Source of the DNA: Comamonas testosteroni
Lineage (GTDB): Bacteria; Pseudomonadota; Gammaproteobacteria; Burkholderiales; Burkholderiaceae_C
Direction of reading: 5' to 3'
Length of the DNA: 64,000 nucleotides
Assembly: GCF_014076415.1 (NCBI RefSeq)
Contig: NZ_CP043568.1
Span: 1,984,001 to 2,048,000, forward strand
Shown here piece by piece: positions 8,760 through 17,223 of this stretch. Under the pieces are notes generated by a model, which did not search any database, had not been told where the DNA came from, and saw only the letters and a list, made by a program, of their open reading frames with translations. The number at the start of each line of letters is the position of its first letter. The stretch's first letter is position 1. A program made the position numbers and the translations under genes.

Positions 8760-10247
8760 TTAACTGACACCACCTCCCAGGGCCTGATATAAAGCAACAC
8801 TATCGACTAGGCGTTGTGCCTGGGCCGCAACCATATTGATCCGGATTGACTGTGCCTGTTGCTGCGCGATGAGCAGTTGCAGGTAGCTGGCCGCGCCCAG
8901 CCGGTATTGCCGCTCGACCGACTGCAAGGAGGCCTGTGCAGCCATATCAGCGGCAGCGAGGGCAGTCAAAGTTTGTGCATCGCTTTCCACCGCGCGCAGG
9001 GTGTCGGCGACGTTACGCAAAGACTCCAATACGACGCTCTGGTAATTGGCTGCGGCGGCATCAAAAGCGGCGAGCGCCGCTCTTTTTTCAGCGGGTAGCC
9101 CTGGATTAAAAAGAGGCTGGGTGAGCTGCGCAACCAGGCCCCACACTGCCGAGCCACCACCGAACAGGGTACCGGTGGTCAGCGCTTGAGAGCCAAGGTT
9201 GGCGCTCAGGTTGATCTGTGGGTAGAGCTTGGCGACAGCCACACCATAGTCTGCATTGGCCGCATGCAACAGCGCCTCTGACGCCTGGATATCCGGTCGG
9301 CGGCGCACCAGTTCTGAGGGCACGACGAGCGGCATCTCGACGGGCAGAGTGAAATCGGCCAGAGTGAAGGCCGGGATGCCACCCGTGCCTGGGGCACGAC
9401 CGGCTAGCACCGCCAGTAGATGTTCGGTTTGTTGCAGTTGTTTACGCAGCGCAGGCAGTTCTGCCCGCGTTTGCTCCGCCTGAGCTTGTAGGCTCAACGC
9501 TTCATCAGGTGAGGCCTGACCGATACGCACGCGTTCATGGGCTAGGCGCAGTTGCTCATCCTGCACGCGCAAAATGGCAGTAGTGGCTTCTAGTTGCGCG
9601 GCGAGGCGTGCTCGGGTAATGGCAGCGGTTGCCATGTTGCCGGCAAGGGCCAGGCGCGCAGCATTCAGTTCGAAGCGACGGTAGTCGGCGCGAGCAGCCA
9701 AGGCTTCGAGTGCGCGCCGGTTGCCGCCAGCCAGATCGAGGTTGTAATGCACGCCAACGCTGGCGTTGTAGAGGCTGAATTGACGTGCGTCTCCGCTCAA
9801 CCCTTGGCTACTGGGACTCATTTGCTGGCGCTGAGATCCCAGTGCGACATCTACCTGTGGATATTGCGTCGAGCCCGCCTGTGCGGCAAGAAGCTCCTGC
9901 GCCTGTCGCAAATTGGCGCTGATGCTCGCCAGCGTCGGGCTGACATGGAAAGCTTCGTTGATCAGTCCGTCGAGTGTGGATGAACCCAAGCTTTGCCACC
10001 ATTGCGTTTCGATCGGAAGCCCTTCGACTAGACGTTGTGTTTCGCCGAACTGCGTGGGAGCGGACGCGGTTCTATCAGCCACCGGTGTTGCAGTGTAGCG
10101 AGCCACATCGGGTGCGGTGGGACGCTGAAAATCAGGGCCGGCGGCGCAACCGGCCAGACCGGCGGTGACCAGACCAGCTACCAGGTAAGTTGCCGCAAGC
10201 CGTCTTTCGAGGCTGATGGGGCGCTGGCATGTTTTAGCGTGCTCCAT
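8760..10247 (-). CDS. NodT-family outer membrane efflux lipoprotein
   Basis: A 495-residue TolC-like outer membrane factor. Residues 1-34 form a lipoprotein signal ending in LAGC, with Cys as the acylation site, followed by AAGPDFQRP typical of the NodT family. Two OEP repeats with long coiled-coil helices follow, including LGSSTLDGLINEAF and RRPDIQASEALLHAANADYG. It would form the outer membrane channel for the ABC pump encoded upstream in the same operon. Its start overlaps the end of the cytochrome gene by 14 bases. It is the last gene of the transposon cargo. Confidence 0.92.
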   Translation of the reverse strand: MEHAKTCQRPISLERRLAATYLVAGLVTAGLAGCAAGPDFQRPTAPDVARYTATPVADRTASAPTQFGETQRLVEGLPIETQWWQSLGSSTLDGLINEAFHVSPTLASISANLRQAQELLAAQAGSTQYPQVDVALGSQRQQMSPSSQGLSGDARQFSLYNASVGVHYNLDLAGGNRRALEALAARADYRRFELNAARLALAGNMATAAITRARLAAQLEATTAILRVQDEQLRLAHERVRIGQASPDEALSLQAQAEQTRAELPALRKQLQQTEHLLAVLAGRAPGTGGIPAFTLADFTLPVEMPLVVPSELVRRRPDIQASEALLHAANADYGVAVAKLYPQINLSANLGSQALTTGTLFGGGSAVWGLVAQLTQPLFNPGLPAEKRAALAAFDAAAANYQSVVLESLRNVADTLRAVESDAQTLTALAAADMAAQASLQSVERQYRLGAASYLQLLIAQQQAQSIRINMVAAQAQRLVDSVALYQALGGGVS

Positions 10248-10707
10248 AAAAATGCTCCACGAAAGGTTTACGGAAAGCTTGGTGGCAGCCCAAGCAGCTT
10301 TCCTGCACGTGGGCGAATGATTGGATCACCGCCTTGCCGTCGCTGCTCGCAGCAGCCAGCTTCATGGCCAGCGCCGCCTCGTGAGTCTGCGCGTCAAAGT
10401 TTCTGAACTTGGTCGCATCAGCGCCGAGGTAAGCAAGGATGCGCATTTTTTCAGTAAGCGGTGGCTCGGGGTGTGCAGCAACTTTTGGGGCGAGCTGAAC
10501 GACCTGAACCCATTCCTCCTGCGAAATCGCACCGGTAATAGCCTGCATGTTGCGCCCGAGTTCCTGCATGATCTTGCGTAGCGCCAGTGGCTCAACCTGG
10601 GTAGCGTCACCAGCCCAAGCTGGCAACTGAAAACCCCATAAAAGCAGGCAGGCCGTAACGGTCAGGGTGATAGTTCCAAATGCGTGGCTGTGTTTGCGGT
10701 GGGTCAT
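10234..10707 (-). CDS. cytochrome c'-like (class II) periplasmic protein
   Basis: A 157-residue secreted c-type cytochrome. A signal peptide (residues 1-32, ending PAWAG) is followed by a mostly helical domain, and a single heme site SCLGCHQAF lies about 17 residues from the C-terminus. A CXXCH near the C-terminus is the mark of class II cytochromes (c', c556). The ATG at 10707 has AGGAGA six bases upstream. It sits between the ABC ATPase gene and the outer membrane factor gene in one operon, an unusual place for a heme protein. It may bind a small ligand or shuttle electrons; neither is shown by the sequence. Confidence 0.8.
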   Translation of the reverse strand: MTHRKHSHAFGTITLTVTACLLLWGFQLPAWAGDATQVEPLALRKIMQELGRNMQAITGAISQEEWVQVVQLAPKVAAHPEPPLTEKMRILAYLGADATKFRNFDAQTHEAALAMKLAAASSDGKAVIQSFAHVQESCLGCHQAFRKPFVEHFYGAR

Positions 10708-10735
10708 GAAATTCTCCTGTAATTCAATCGTTCTC

Positions 10736-11446
10736 TCATTCGAACTCCCGCCCTTCGCCAGCTTCCTCATGGGTCACACCGTCGCGGATGTGGTAGATGC
10801 GCTTGAAAGTGGGGATGATCTTTTCGTCATGGGTGACGACGATGATGGCGGTCTCGAACTTCCGAGCCATGTCATTGAGGATGCGGATTACAGCCATGGC
10901 GCGCTCACTGTCTAGTGGAGCTGTGGGCTCATCAGCCAGGATCACCGGAGGGCGATTGACCAAACCTCGCGCAATGGCGACCCGTTGCTGCTCGCCACCG
11001 GAGAGTTGCGAGGGCATGGCGCGAGCCCGGTGTTGCACATCGAGCGCGGTGAGCAGTTCCAGTGCCTTCGCGCGCGACTCCCCATTCGCGACGCCTGCGA
11101 GCATCGGCAGTAGCGCCACGTTGTCGGTGACATCGAGAAACGGAATCAGGTATGGTGCCTGGAAAACGAAACCGATCTTGTCGCGCCGCAAGGCGCGCAA
11201 GTCGCGGACTTTCCAGCCATCGTCGTAGATCACTTCATCGCCCAGCGTCATGCGACCGGCGGTCGGATCAATCACCGCGCCCAGACATTTGAGCAGCGTG
11301 CTCTTGCCGGACCCGGAAGGGCCAATCAGGCCCACCACCTCGCCGGGTGCCACCTGCATGTCCACGCCTTTCAAGGCATTGACCGCGGTATCGCCCTCGC
11401 CATAACGTTTTCTCAAACCTTCGATGCGAATGCCTTTGCCACTCAT
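10736..11446 (-). CDS. ABC transporter ATP-binding protein (MacB/DevA type)
   Basis: A 236-residue ATPase of the LolD/MacB/DevA group. Walker A is GPSGSGKST, the signature is LSGGEQQRVAIARGL and Walker B is VILADEPTAPLD; the H-loop His is in VVTHDEKI. The APLD after the Walker B Glu departs from the common TA(N/A)LD. It would power export with the FtsX-like permease directly upstream. The ATG at 11446 was chosen because GGAGG lies five bases before it; it directly follows the permease stop. Confidence 0.93.
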   Translation of the reverse strand: MSGKGIRIEGLRKRYGEGDTAVNALKGVDMQVAPGEVVGLIGPSGSGKSTLLKCLGAVIDPTAGRMTLGDEVIYDDGWKVRDLRALRRDKIGFVFQAPYLIPFLDVTDNVALLPMLAGVANGESRAKALELLTALDVQHRARAMPSQLSGGEQQRVAIARGLVNRPPVILADEPTAPLDSERAMAVIRILNDMARKFETAIIVVTHDEKIIPTFKRIYHIRDGVTHEEAGEGREFE

Positions 11447-11447
11447 C

Positions 11448-12653
11448 TCAACCTCCAATGGCTTCGGCCGGGTCGACCTTGAGTGCCATGCGAATGGCGA
11501 CGATGCTGGCTAGAACGCAGATCACGAGCACGGCGAAAAAACCGGCGATGGAGTCGAACGGCATCAGCAGTACGTACTTGGGAAACAGGGGCGCTGAGAA
11601 AGTGGCTGTGATCTTGCCGACCACGAAACCAATCACGCCCAGGGCGAGCGCCTGCTGCATGATCATCGCGGCGATGGTTCGGTTGCGTGTGCCGATGAGC
11701 TTCAACACCGCGATCTCGCGGATTTTGTCCATCGTCAGCGAATAGATGATGAAGGCAACGATGGCCGCGCTAACGATGGCCAGAATCACCAAGAACATGC
11801 CGATCTGCTTGGCCGACGTGGCGATCAACTTGCCGACGAGGATGTCTTCCATCTGTGCCCGTGTGTAGACCGTCAAACGTTTCCAGCGCCGGATGGATTC
11901 GGCAACCTCGTCCGGCGCATGACCAGGTTTCAGAGTGACCAGCACTGCATTGACGAACGCGTTGGTGCTCTGTGAAGCAATCACGGCATCCAGCAAACCA
12001 GTAACACCGGGTCGATTGAAGGCCGGGTTGGCTTCGGTGCGACGCCGGCTTTGCCAAATGGCGTCGTTGTCCTTGAGGAACTGAGCCTCTTGGGCATCCT
12101 TGAGCGGAATGAATACCATCGGGTCGCCGCTGGACGACACCATGCGCCGTGTCAGCCCCACGACGGTGTAATGATTTCGGCGAATGGCAAGACGATCTCC
12201 CAGTTTGAAGCCGGTGGCGATGTCGGCCACCGCCTCGTAGTGACCGCGCGTGATCTGGCGTCCAGCGACGAGATAAGGAGGCCATCCGGGTGTAGCCCCC
12301 AACGCACCGGGCGCGATGCCGACCACCATGGTGCGTACATCACTCTCGCCCTTGCGTACCTGCATGGTCAGGTAGGTCACGTTCGCTGCCTGTGAGACTC
12401 CCGGCATGGCGAGAATGGCGCGATACACGTCATCGTTGAGGCTGGACGACTCCGCATAAGGACCCAGAGTATCCTTTTGCACCACCCAAAGGTCAGCGCC
12501 ACTGTTGTCGAGCAACGCCTTGCCGTCGTCCACCATGCCTCGGTACACCCCAGCCATGACCAGGGTGACGCCGATCAGCAGACCCAGACCGATGCCGGTG
12601 AAGACGAATTTTCCCCAGGCATGGAGAATGTCGCGGCCGGCCAGGCTGATCAT
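11448..12653 (-). CDS. FtsX/MacB-type ABC transporter permease
   Basis: A 401-residue permease with the MacB/DevC plan: one N-terminal membrane helix (residues 13-35), a large periplasmic domain (36-275) and three C-terminal helices (about 280-305, 330-355 and 365-390). The C-terminal KIREIAVLKLIGTRNRTI and ALKVDPAEAIGG are typical of FtsX-domain permeases. With the ATPase, adaptor and NodT-like channel it forms a tripartite ABC exporter. The start overlaps the adaptor stop (ATGA). The substrate is unknown. Confidence 0.92.
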   Translation of the reverse strand: MISLAGRDILHAWGKFVFTGIGLGLLIGVTLVMAGVYRGMVDDGKALLDNSGADLWVVQKDTLGPYAESSSLNDDVYRAILAMPGVSQAANVTYLTMQVRKGESDVRTMVVGIAPGALGATPGWPPYLVAGRQITRGHYEAVADIATGFKLGDRLAIRRNHYTVVGLTRRMVSSSGDPMVFIPLKDAQEAQFLKDNDAIWQSRRRTEANPAFNRPGVTGLLDAVIASQSTNAFVNAVLVTLKPGHAPDEVAESIRRWKRLTVYTRAQMEDILVGKLIATSAKQIGMFLVILAIVSAAIVAFIIYSLTMDKIREIAVLKLIGTRNRTIAAMIMQQALALGVIGFVVGKITATFSAPLFPKYVLLMPFDSIAGFFAVLVICVLASIVAIRMALKVDPAEAIGG

Positions 12654-13801
12654 CGTGACACTCCTGGGATATGGTCGACCACATGGATGCGGCTGCGCGC
12701 CGTCAGTGCCTTTTCGCTATAGGTCACAACCTGGTCCCCATTCTTGAGCCCTTCGCGCACCTGCACGTAACCATTGAGGTCGGAAGTACCGAGCTTGACC
12801 GGGGAGAAATGCAGATCACCATCCACGATTTGCCAGACACCAACTTTGTCGCCCTCACGCTGGACGGCAGCGTTGGGGATCAGTGGAGCGGCCGGGAGCG
12901 CCGGCAAGTCAACCGTGACTTCGGCCAGTTCACCCACCGGTGGCAAAGGTTCTGGTTTGTTATCGAATGTCACCTTGGCAAGCGTTTCCTCGGTTACCGC
13001 GTCGGCCTTGGGTTCCACCCGCAGCACGCGACCTTTCAAGGTCTGGCCACCACGCGAACGCAGGACGATAAGAGTCGGCAACCCCCCAGCCAGCCCCGAT
13101 GCGCTGATCTGGTCGAAGCGCGCATTGATCCACAAACTCTTGGGGTCGATCACTTCCACCACGGCCTGGCCCGCGACGATGGTCGTGCCGGGATCGGCAT
13201 CGCGCACGGCGACTACACCGTCGACCGGCGCGATCAGGCGCAGATTGCTCCGCTGCGCGACGAGTCCTTCGCGGTCGGAGCGTGCCCGGACAATATCTTC
13301 CCGAGCGGCAGATAAGGCGGCATCGGCGATCTGCAGTTCCTGCCGCTTGGTGGTGACGATTTCCTCGCTGGTCGAGCGCACCGCAAACAATTGCTCGTAG
13401 CGGCGCGCCTGGGTTTGCGCGTAGGCTTGCCGGGCTTCTGCCTCGCGCAAAGCCGCTTCCGCACGCTTGAATGCCGACTCCTGTGAGCGCACCCGATCAT
13501 CGAGGTCGACCGGCTCCATCTCGCCGAGCACCTGTCCGGCCTTGACCTGGTCGCCTACATGCACCTCCAGGCGTTTGACGCGCCCGGCAAACGTCGGCCC
13601 GATCTTGTAGGTGTAGCGCGCCTCCACCGTGCCGATGCCGAACAGCGCCGGTGTGATAGCCCGTGATTCCACGCTTGCCACCGTCACCGCGACCGGGGCG
13701 AGCGGCCCTGATCGCAGACCGACATAAATAAAAAGCACCAGCAAAGGAATGATGACGGCAAGCAGCGCCAGGGTGCGGCCTTGCAAGGGTAACTTTTTCA
13801 T
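12650..13801 (-). CDS. HlyD-type periplasmic adaptor of ABC efflux pump
   Basis: A 383-residue membrane fusion protein. It has an N-terminal membrane anchor (residues 9-27), a lipoyl/barrel-sandwich half-motif GRVKRLEVHVGDQVKAGQVL, a coiled-coil hairpin (about residues 85-165), the second half-motif LIAPVDGVVAVRDADPGTTI and a beta-barrel domain. It links the FtsX-type permease to the outer membrane channel. It resembles DevB/MacA-like adaptors that pair with DevC/DevA. The start overlaps the tetR stop (ATGA), and its own stop overlaps the permease start. Confidence 0.92.
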   Translation of the reverse strand: MKKLPLQGRTLALLAVIIPLLVLFIYVGLRSGPLAPVAVTVASVESRAITPALFGIGTVEARYTYKIGPTFAGRVKRLEVHVGDQVKAGQVLGEMEPVDLDDRVRSQESAFKRAEAALREAEARQAYAQTQARRYEQLFAVRSTSEEIVTTKRQELQIADAALSAAREDIVRARSDREGLVAQRSNLRLIAPVDGVVAVRDADPGTTIVAGQAVVEVIDPKSLWINARFDQISASGLAGGLPTLIVLRSRGGQTLKGRVLRVEPKADAVTEETLAKVTFDNKPEPLPPVGELAEVTVDLPALPAAPLIPNAAVQREGDKVGVWQIVDGDLHFSPVKLGTSDLNGYVQVREGLKNGDQVVTYSEKALTARSRIHVVDHIPGVSR

Positions 13802-14406
13802 TGCGCACTCCTTATGCCACGCCGATAAATTGCAAAGACGCGCGGCGCATCGCGGTGCATACGTCCCACATCACCCGCCAACAGCGATTGCATGACCAAG
13901 CCCTGGATCGTGCCAATGAACAGCGTTGCCGCCGCCTCGTTGTCAAGCGAGGGAGACAACTCGCCGCTGGCCTTGCCTTTCTCGATGAGACGATGCAAAC
14001 GTTCGCCGTAGCGCTGAATCAAGGTTTGCACCATGCGCTTGGCCGGTGTCGATTCGGCACGCTGAAGCTCACCAAACATCATTCTTGGCACGCCTGGGTG
14101 CTCAGCTACGAATTCGATATGACTCATGAACATCGCCTCCATGGCTGCCAAGGGCGACTCGATTCCTTGTGCGGATCGATCGATTCTGGCTAATAGGCGC
14201 TCTGCTACCCACTCCATGACCGCCTGCCAAATGGCTTCCTTGTTCGGGAAGTGCCGAAACAGCGCACCCTGGGTCAAGTTCATGTGTTTAGCGATAGCTG
14301 CAGTGGTTATCTCGCTTGGGTTTTGTGAACCGGCAAGCGCCACGACGGACTCGACAGTTACGGCACGACGTTCATCGGCCGGCAGATGCTTTGGATGGGT
14401 GTCCAC
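13798..14406 (-). CDS. TetR-family repressor of the efflux operon
   Basis: A 202-residue TetR/AcrR regulator. The N-terminal HTH includes EITTAAIAKHMNLTQGALFRHFPNKEAIW; the rest is the helical ligand-binding and dimer domain. It is the first gene of the cargo operon, and a perfect 13-bp-arm palindrome lies 11 bases before its start, so autoregulation of the whole operon is very likely. The GTG at 14406 has GGAG five bases upstream; the earlier GTG at 14412 overlaps that site. The inducer is unknown. Confidence 0.92.
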   Translation of the reverse strand: MDTHPKHLPADERRAVTVESVVALAGSQNPSEITTAAIAKHMNLTQGALFRHFPNKEAIWQAVMEWVAERLLARIDRSAQGIESPLAAMEAMFMSHIEFVAEHPGVPRMMFGELQRAESTPAKRMVQTLIQRYGERLHRLIEKGKASGELSPSLDNEAAATLFIGTIQGLVMQSLLAGDVGRMHRDAPRVFAIYRRGIRSAQ

Positions 14407-14417
14407 GAGCACTCCTT

Positions 14418-14445
14418 GTAAGATAGTAATTGATTACTATCTTAC
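14418..14445. promoter_or_regulatory. TetR operator, perfect palindrome
   Basis: Arms GTAAGATAGTAAT (14418-14430) and ATTACTATCTTAC (14433-14445) are perfect inverted repeats around two bases. The site lies immediately upstream of the tetR ribosome binding site, so bound repressor would block transcription of all six cargo genes. Confidence 0.85.
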
Positions 14446-14510
14446 CACAAGAGGCAACTCAAACAAGAGAAAACCCGACGTACTCGTCAATATCTAGCGT
14501 CTGCAATGGG

Positions 14511-14548
14511 CTTAACGTGCTTTATTTTCCGTTTTCTGAGACGTCCCC
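14511..14548 (-). repeat. Tn21-type 38-bp inverted repeat, right
   Basis: The minus strand begins GGGGACGTCTCAGAAAACGG and ends GCACGTTAAG, matching the left repeat with few differences. It abuts the truncated SCO1 gene. Confidence 0.95.
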
Positions 14549-15058
14549 ACGTACAAAGGTGTCGATCTGACCGGTGCAACCTATGCCACGGACATCCGGC
14601 TCTCCGACCCGGATGGCAATGAGCGCACGCTGGCGGACTTCCGAGGCAAGGCCATCCTGGTCTTCTTCGGCTTCACTCAGTGCCCAGATGTCTGCCCGAC
14701 GGCCCTGGCGCGGGCGGCCGAGGTCAAGCGGCTTCTCGGCCCCGACGGCGAGCGCTTCCAGACACTGTTCGTCACGGTCGATCCCGAGCGCGACACGCCC
14801 GAGGTGCTCAAAGCCTACACGGCTGCATTCGACCCCAGCTTTATCGGTCTGTACGGCGACCTGGAACGCACCGCACAGATCGCCAAGGACTTCAAGGTCT
14901 ACTACAAGAAAATGCCGACGGGATCGTCCTACACCATGGACCACACATCGCTCAGCTACGTCTACGACCCGCTAGGAAAGCTGCGCTTGGCCCTGCGCCA
15001 TGAGCAACCCGCCCAAGACTATGCGGACGACATCCGCAAGCTCTTGAACCCTGCCTGA
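14549..15058 (+). pseudogene. SCO1/SenC copper chaperone, 5' end missing
   Basis: The frame is open from the transposon end to a stop at 15058 and encodes about 169 residues of a SCO1/SenC protein. The thioredoxin-like fold carries the copper motif QCPDVCPT and the distant His in TMDHTSLSYVYDP. SCO1 proteins normally start with a signal or anchor of about 25-40 residues, which is absent here. The first internal ATG (14804) lies after the CxxxC motif and could not yield a working protein. The missing 5' part is not found on the other side of the transposon. The intact gene would have delivered copper to cytochrome c oxidase together with the PCu(A)C gene that follows. Confidence 0.88.
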
Positions 15059-15084
15059 CCCTCTATCCCCTCAAGGAGAACACC

Positions 15085-15564
15085 ATGAAACTCGTCATCC
15101 GCACAGCCATCGTCGCCGCCTCGCTGCTCGCGGCCACCGCCCAGGCGCAAGTCACCGTCAAAGATGCCTGGGTGCGCGCCACCGTACCGCAACAGAAAGC
15201 CACCGGCGCCTTCATGCAGTTGAAGGCAACCAAGAATAGCAAGCTGGTCTCGGCCAGCTCGCCGCTTACGCCCGCCGTCGAGGTCCACGAGATGGCCATG
15301 CAGGACAACGTGATGAAGATGCGCCAGGTGCCGGCCGTCGAGCTGCCCGCAGGCAAGACCGTGGAACTCAAGCCCGGCGGCTACCACGTGATGCTGATGG
15401 ACCTGAAGCAGCAGGTGAAGGAAGGCGACACGGTGCCTCTGACCCTCGTCATCGAGGGCCCGGACGGCAAGCGCGAATCGGTCGAAGTGAAGGCTCCCGT
15501 GCGTGCGCTCAACGCCAGCGCCCAGCCGGCTGGCCACGATGCCCAGGGCGGCCACAAGCACTGA
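15085..15564 (+). CDS. PCu(A)C-type periplasmic copper chaperone
   Basis: A 159-residue periplasmic Cu(I) chaperone that supplies the CuA site of cytochrome oxidase with SCO1. A signal peptide (residues 1-21, ending AQAQ) precedes VTVKDAWVRATVPQQKATGAF. The copper ligands are visible in VEVHEMAMQDNVMKMRQ and GGYHVMLMDL (His/Met motif H-x10-M-x21-H-x-M type). The C-terminus is His-containing (AGHDAQGGHKH). It lies 26 bases after the SCO1 remnant with a good AAGGAGA site. The loss of SCO1's 5' end probably also removed the original promoter. Confidence 0.9.
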   Translation: MKLVIRTAIVAASLLAATAQAQVTVKDAWVRATVPQQKATGAFMQLKATKNSKLVSASSPLTPAVEVHEMAMQDNVMKMRQVPAVELPAGKTVELKPGGYHVMLMDLKQQVKEGDTVPLTLVIEGPDGKRESVEVKAPVRALNASAQPAGHDAQGGHKH

Positions 15565-15680
15565 AGCACTTGGCGGGTGGGTGAATGGCGCACCTGTAGC
15601 ACACCCCACCGCTTGCAGCCCTCGAAATTCGAAGCCGCGATGCCAACTCCCGCAACCTAGGTCACGCATAGCCAAAAAGC

Positions 15681-15956
15681 TCACGGCGTACGGCAACCGG
15701 AGATGGTTACTCCACCAGCGTTTTGCAATGCGTGTTTACTAGCGCTGTTTCTCTGAAACCCACGGTCTCCTTGCATGAAGGCCTCTAGCATGTGCGGGAT
15801 CAGCGTCGTGGCATCGACCGCTTCGCCGTACACCTGCGCGTGCAGCGCGGCGTAACGGTCGAGGTCGGCTTTCAGGCTGACCGGGCACGCAAAGGCCAGC
15901 TTGACGCTCTCGACCTTGGGCAGCGGCCCAAGCCGCAACTTCCTGGTGGTGTTCAT
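15681..15956 (-). CDS. DUF2274 protein, C-terminus altered
   Basis: A 91-residue protein whose first ~72 residues match the DUF2274 family found after trbI in Tn4371-type elements (KLRLGPLPK, LACPVSLKADLDRYA-like region, LIPHMLEAFMQGDRGF). The residues after GFQR (NSASKHALQN...) look unrelated, so the junction between ICE core and left cargo probably lies in this 3' end near 15745. The start overlaps the trbI stop (ATGA). Its function is unknown. Confidence 0.8.
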   Translation of the reverse strand: MNTTRKLRLGPLPKVESVKLAFACPVSLKADLDRYAALHAQVYGEAVDATTLIPHMLEAFMQGDRGFQRNSASKHALQNAGGVTISGCRTP

Positions 15957-17221
15957 TTCGCAATTCCACGGTTGAAGAACATAGGCTGGTACGGCCGCAG
16001 CACAAAATCGCGGTTGACGATGATCCGCACCGGCAGGCCCGGCCGCTCGGTCAGCGTCGGCTGGATGTTCATGTTGCGCCGGGTCATCTCTTGGCCGACC
16101 TGGTTGATGCTGTCCTGCGCGCTATCGCGCCCAGCGATCACGATGCGGTTGCCATCCTGCCGGTTTTCCGGTGCGGCCAACTCGGCACCCACGCCCAGCA
16201 GGGTCGTCAGCGCCGCACCCGCGAAGACGCGATCCCAATGCCAATCGACGCCATCCTCCAGGCCGGAATAGCCGGCAGGGTCAGTGCCCGCCAGGTTGTC
16301 TAGCTTCAGCGAGGACGTGTCCGGCAGGATGACGCGGTTCCACACCACCTGTACGCGGCTCTGCCCGTAGCTCACCTGGCTGTTGTACTTGCCCAGGATG
16401 CGCGATCCCTGTGGGATCAGCAGGAACTTGCCAGTGGCCGTGTCATAGACCGGCTCCGTCACCGTGGCTATCACGTCGCCCGGCAGATCGGACTTGATGC
16501 CCGTCACCAGCGCGCCCGCGATCACCGTTCCCGCCATGACCTGATACGGCGAGGCCGGCATCTGGAGATTGCCGGAATTGCGGGTTTCCGTAGAACCGCC
16601 TTTCAGGAAAGCCTCTTTCTGGTCTTGCCGGTTCTGCACGGCTGTCGGGTCGGATGGCTGGGCCGCCGTCGAGGCCGGGCCAGCGGCCAGCGGGTCGAAG
16701 CCCGCCAAGGCGCTGCCGGGCGCAGCCGCAGCGGCTTGCGCCGTGACCGGCGCGGTGGCCTTGCCTTGGTTGCCCGAGCGGAAAAACACCGACGAGTTCG
16801 CCGCCGCATCGGCCTCCTTGCGCCACGCATCCGCCGGATCATGTCCCGGCGGTGCGTAGGCCGGCGTCACCGGCTGCTGCGACTTCACGATGGCTGGGCC
16901 GAGATCACCCGGCAGCGGCGGCCCCAGCTCGGGCACCTTCGGCGGCAGCTTCGAGTAGTCGGCCGGCAGACCATCCAGCCCCTCGGACTTCGAGACGCGA
17001 TCGACGTTGTAAAGCTCGGTCTGCTCGCCCGTGCCGCGCCGGTGCGGCTGCAATGACCAGATCGTGGCCCCGAGCACGGCGACCGACAGGACGCCGACGA
17101 GGATGGCCAGCGTGCGCCGGTTCAGGCGCGTGACCGGGCGCGGCTGGGCGCGCAGCGCCACCGCCTCGGGCGCGACCTTGCCCGCCTGCGCCGCAAGATC
17201 AGGGGAATCGTCCTGGCTCAT
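15953..17221 (-). CDS. trbI: conjugal transfer protein TrbI (VirB10-like)
   Basis: A 422-residue TrbI/VirB10 protein that spans inner and outer membranes in the type IV secretion channel. It has a short cytoplasmic N-terminus, one membrane helix (about residues 33-53), a Pro/Ala-rich periplasmic linker (60-210) and the conserved C-terminal beta domain (GTVIAGALVTGIKSDLPGDV, IPQGSRILGKYNSQVSYGQS). It is the last trb gene and overlaps DUF2274; it starts 2 bases after trbG. Confidence 0.95.
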   Translation of the reverse strand: MSQDDSPDLAAQAGKVAPEAVALRAQPRPVTRLNRRTLAILVGVLSVAVLGATIWSLQPHRRGTGEQTELYNVDRVSKSEGLDGLPADYSKLPPKVPELGPPLPGDLGPAIVKSQQPVTPAYAPPGHDPADAWRKEADAAANSSVFFRSGNQGKATAPVTAQAAAAAPGSALAGFDPLAAGPASTAAQPSDPTAVQNRQDQKEAFLKGGSTETRNSGNLQMPASPYQVMAGTVIAGALVTGIKSDLPGDVIATVTEPVYDTATGKFLLIPQGSRILGKYNSQVSYGQSRVQVVWNRVILPDTSSLKLDNLAGTDPAGYSGLEDGVDWHWDRVFAGAALTTLLGVGAELAAPENRQDGNRIVIAGRDSAQDSINQVGQEMTRRNMNIQPTLTERPGLPVRIIVNRDFVLRPYQPMFFNRGIAK

Positions 17222-17223
17222 GG

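Larger units (their letters stand above)
5064..14548. mobile_element. complete Tn21-like Tn3-family transposon with efflux cargo
   Basis: A 9,485-bp transposon bounded by two 38-bp inverted repeats (5064-5101 and 14511-14548) that differ at only a few positions. tnpA and tnpR occupy the left 3.6 kb; the right 5.7 kb is one minus-strand operon encoding a TetR repressor, an ABC tripartite efflux pump and a cytochrome c'-like protein. The layout is that of Tn21/Tn501 with the mercury genes replaced by efflux genes. The adjacent 5-mers differ (ATGGA on the left, ACGTA on the right), so the usual 5-bp target duplication is absent. I cannot name the transposon from sequence alone. Confidence 0.9.

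Noticed and set aside
13794..13801. A second TTTTTCAT that could be an ICE att site
   Set aside because: It is the start of the HlyD-type adaptor gene (ATGAAAAAG on the minus strand) in the middle of the transposon operon, a common start-codon context.
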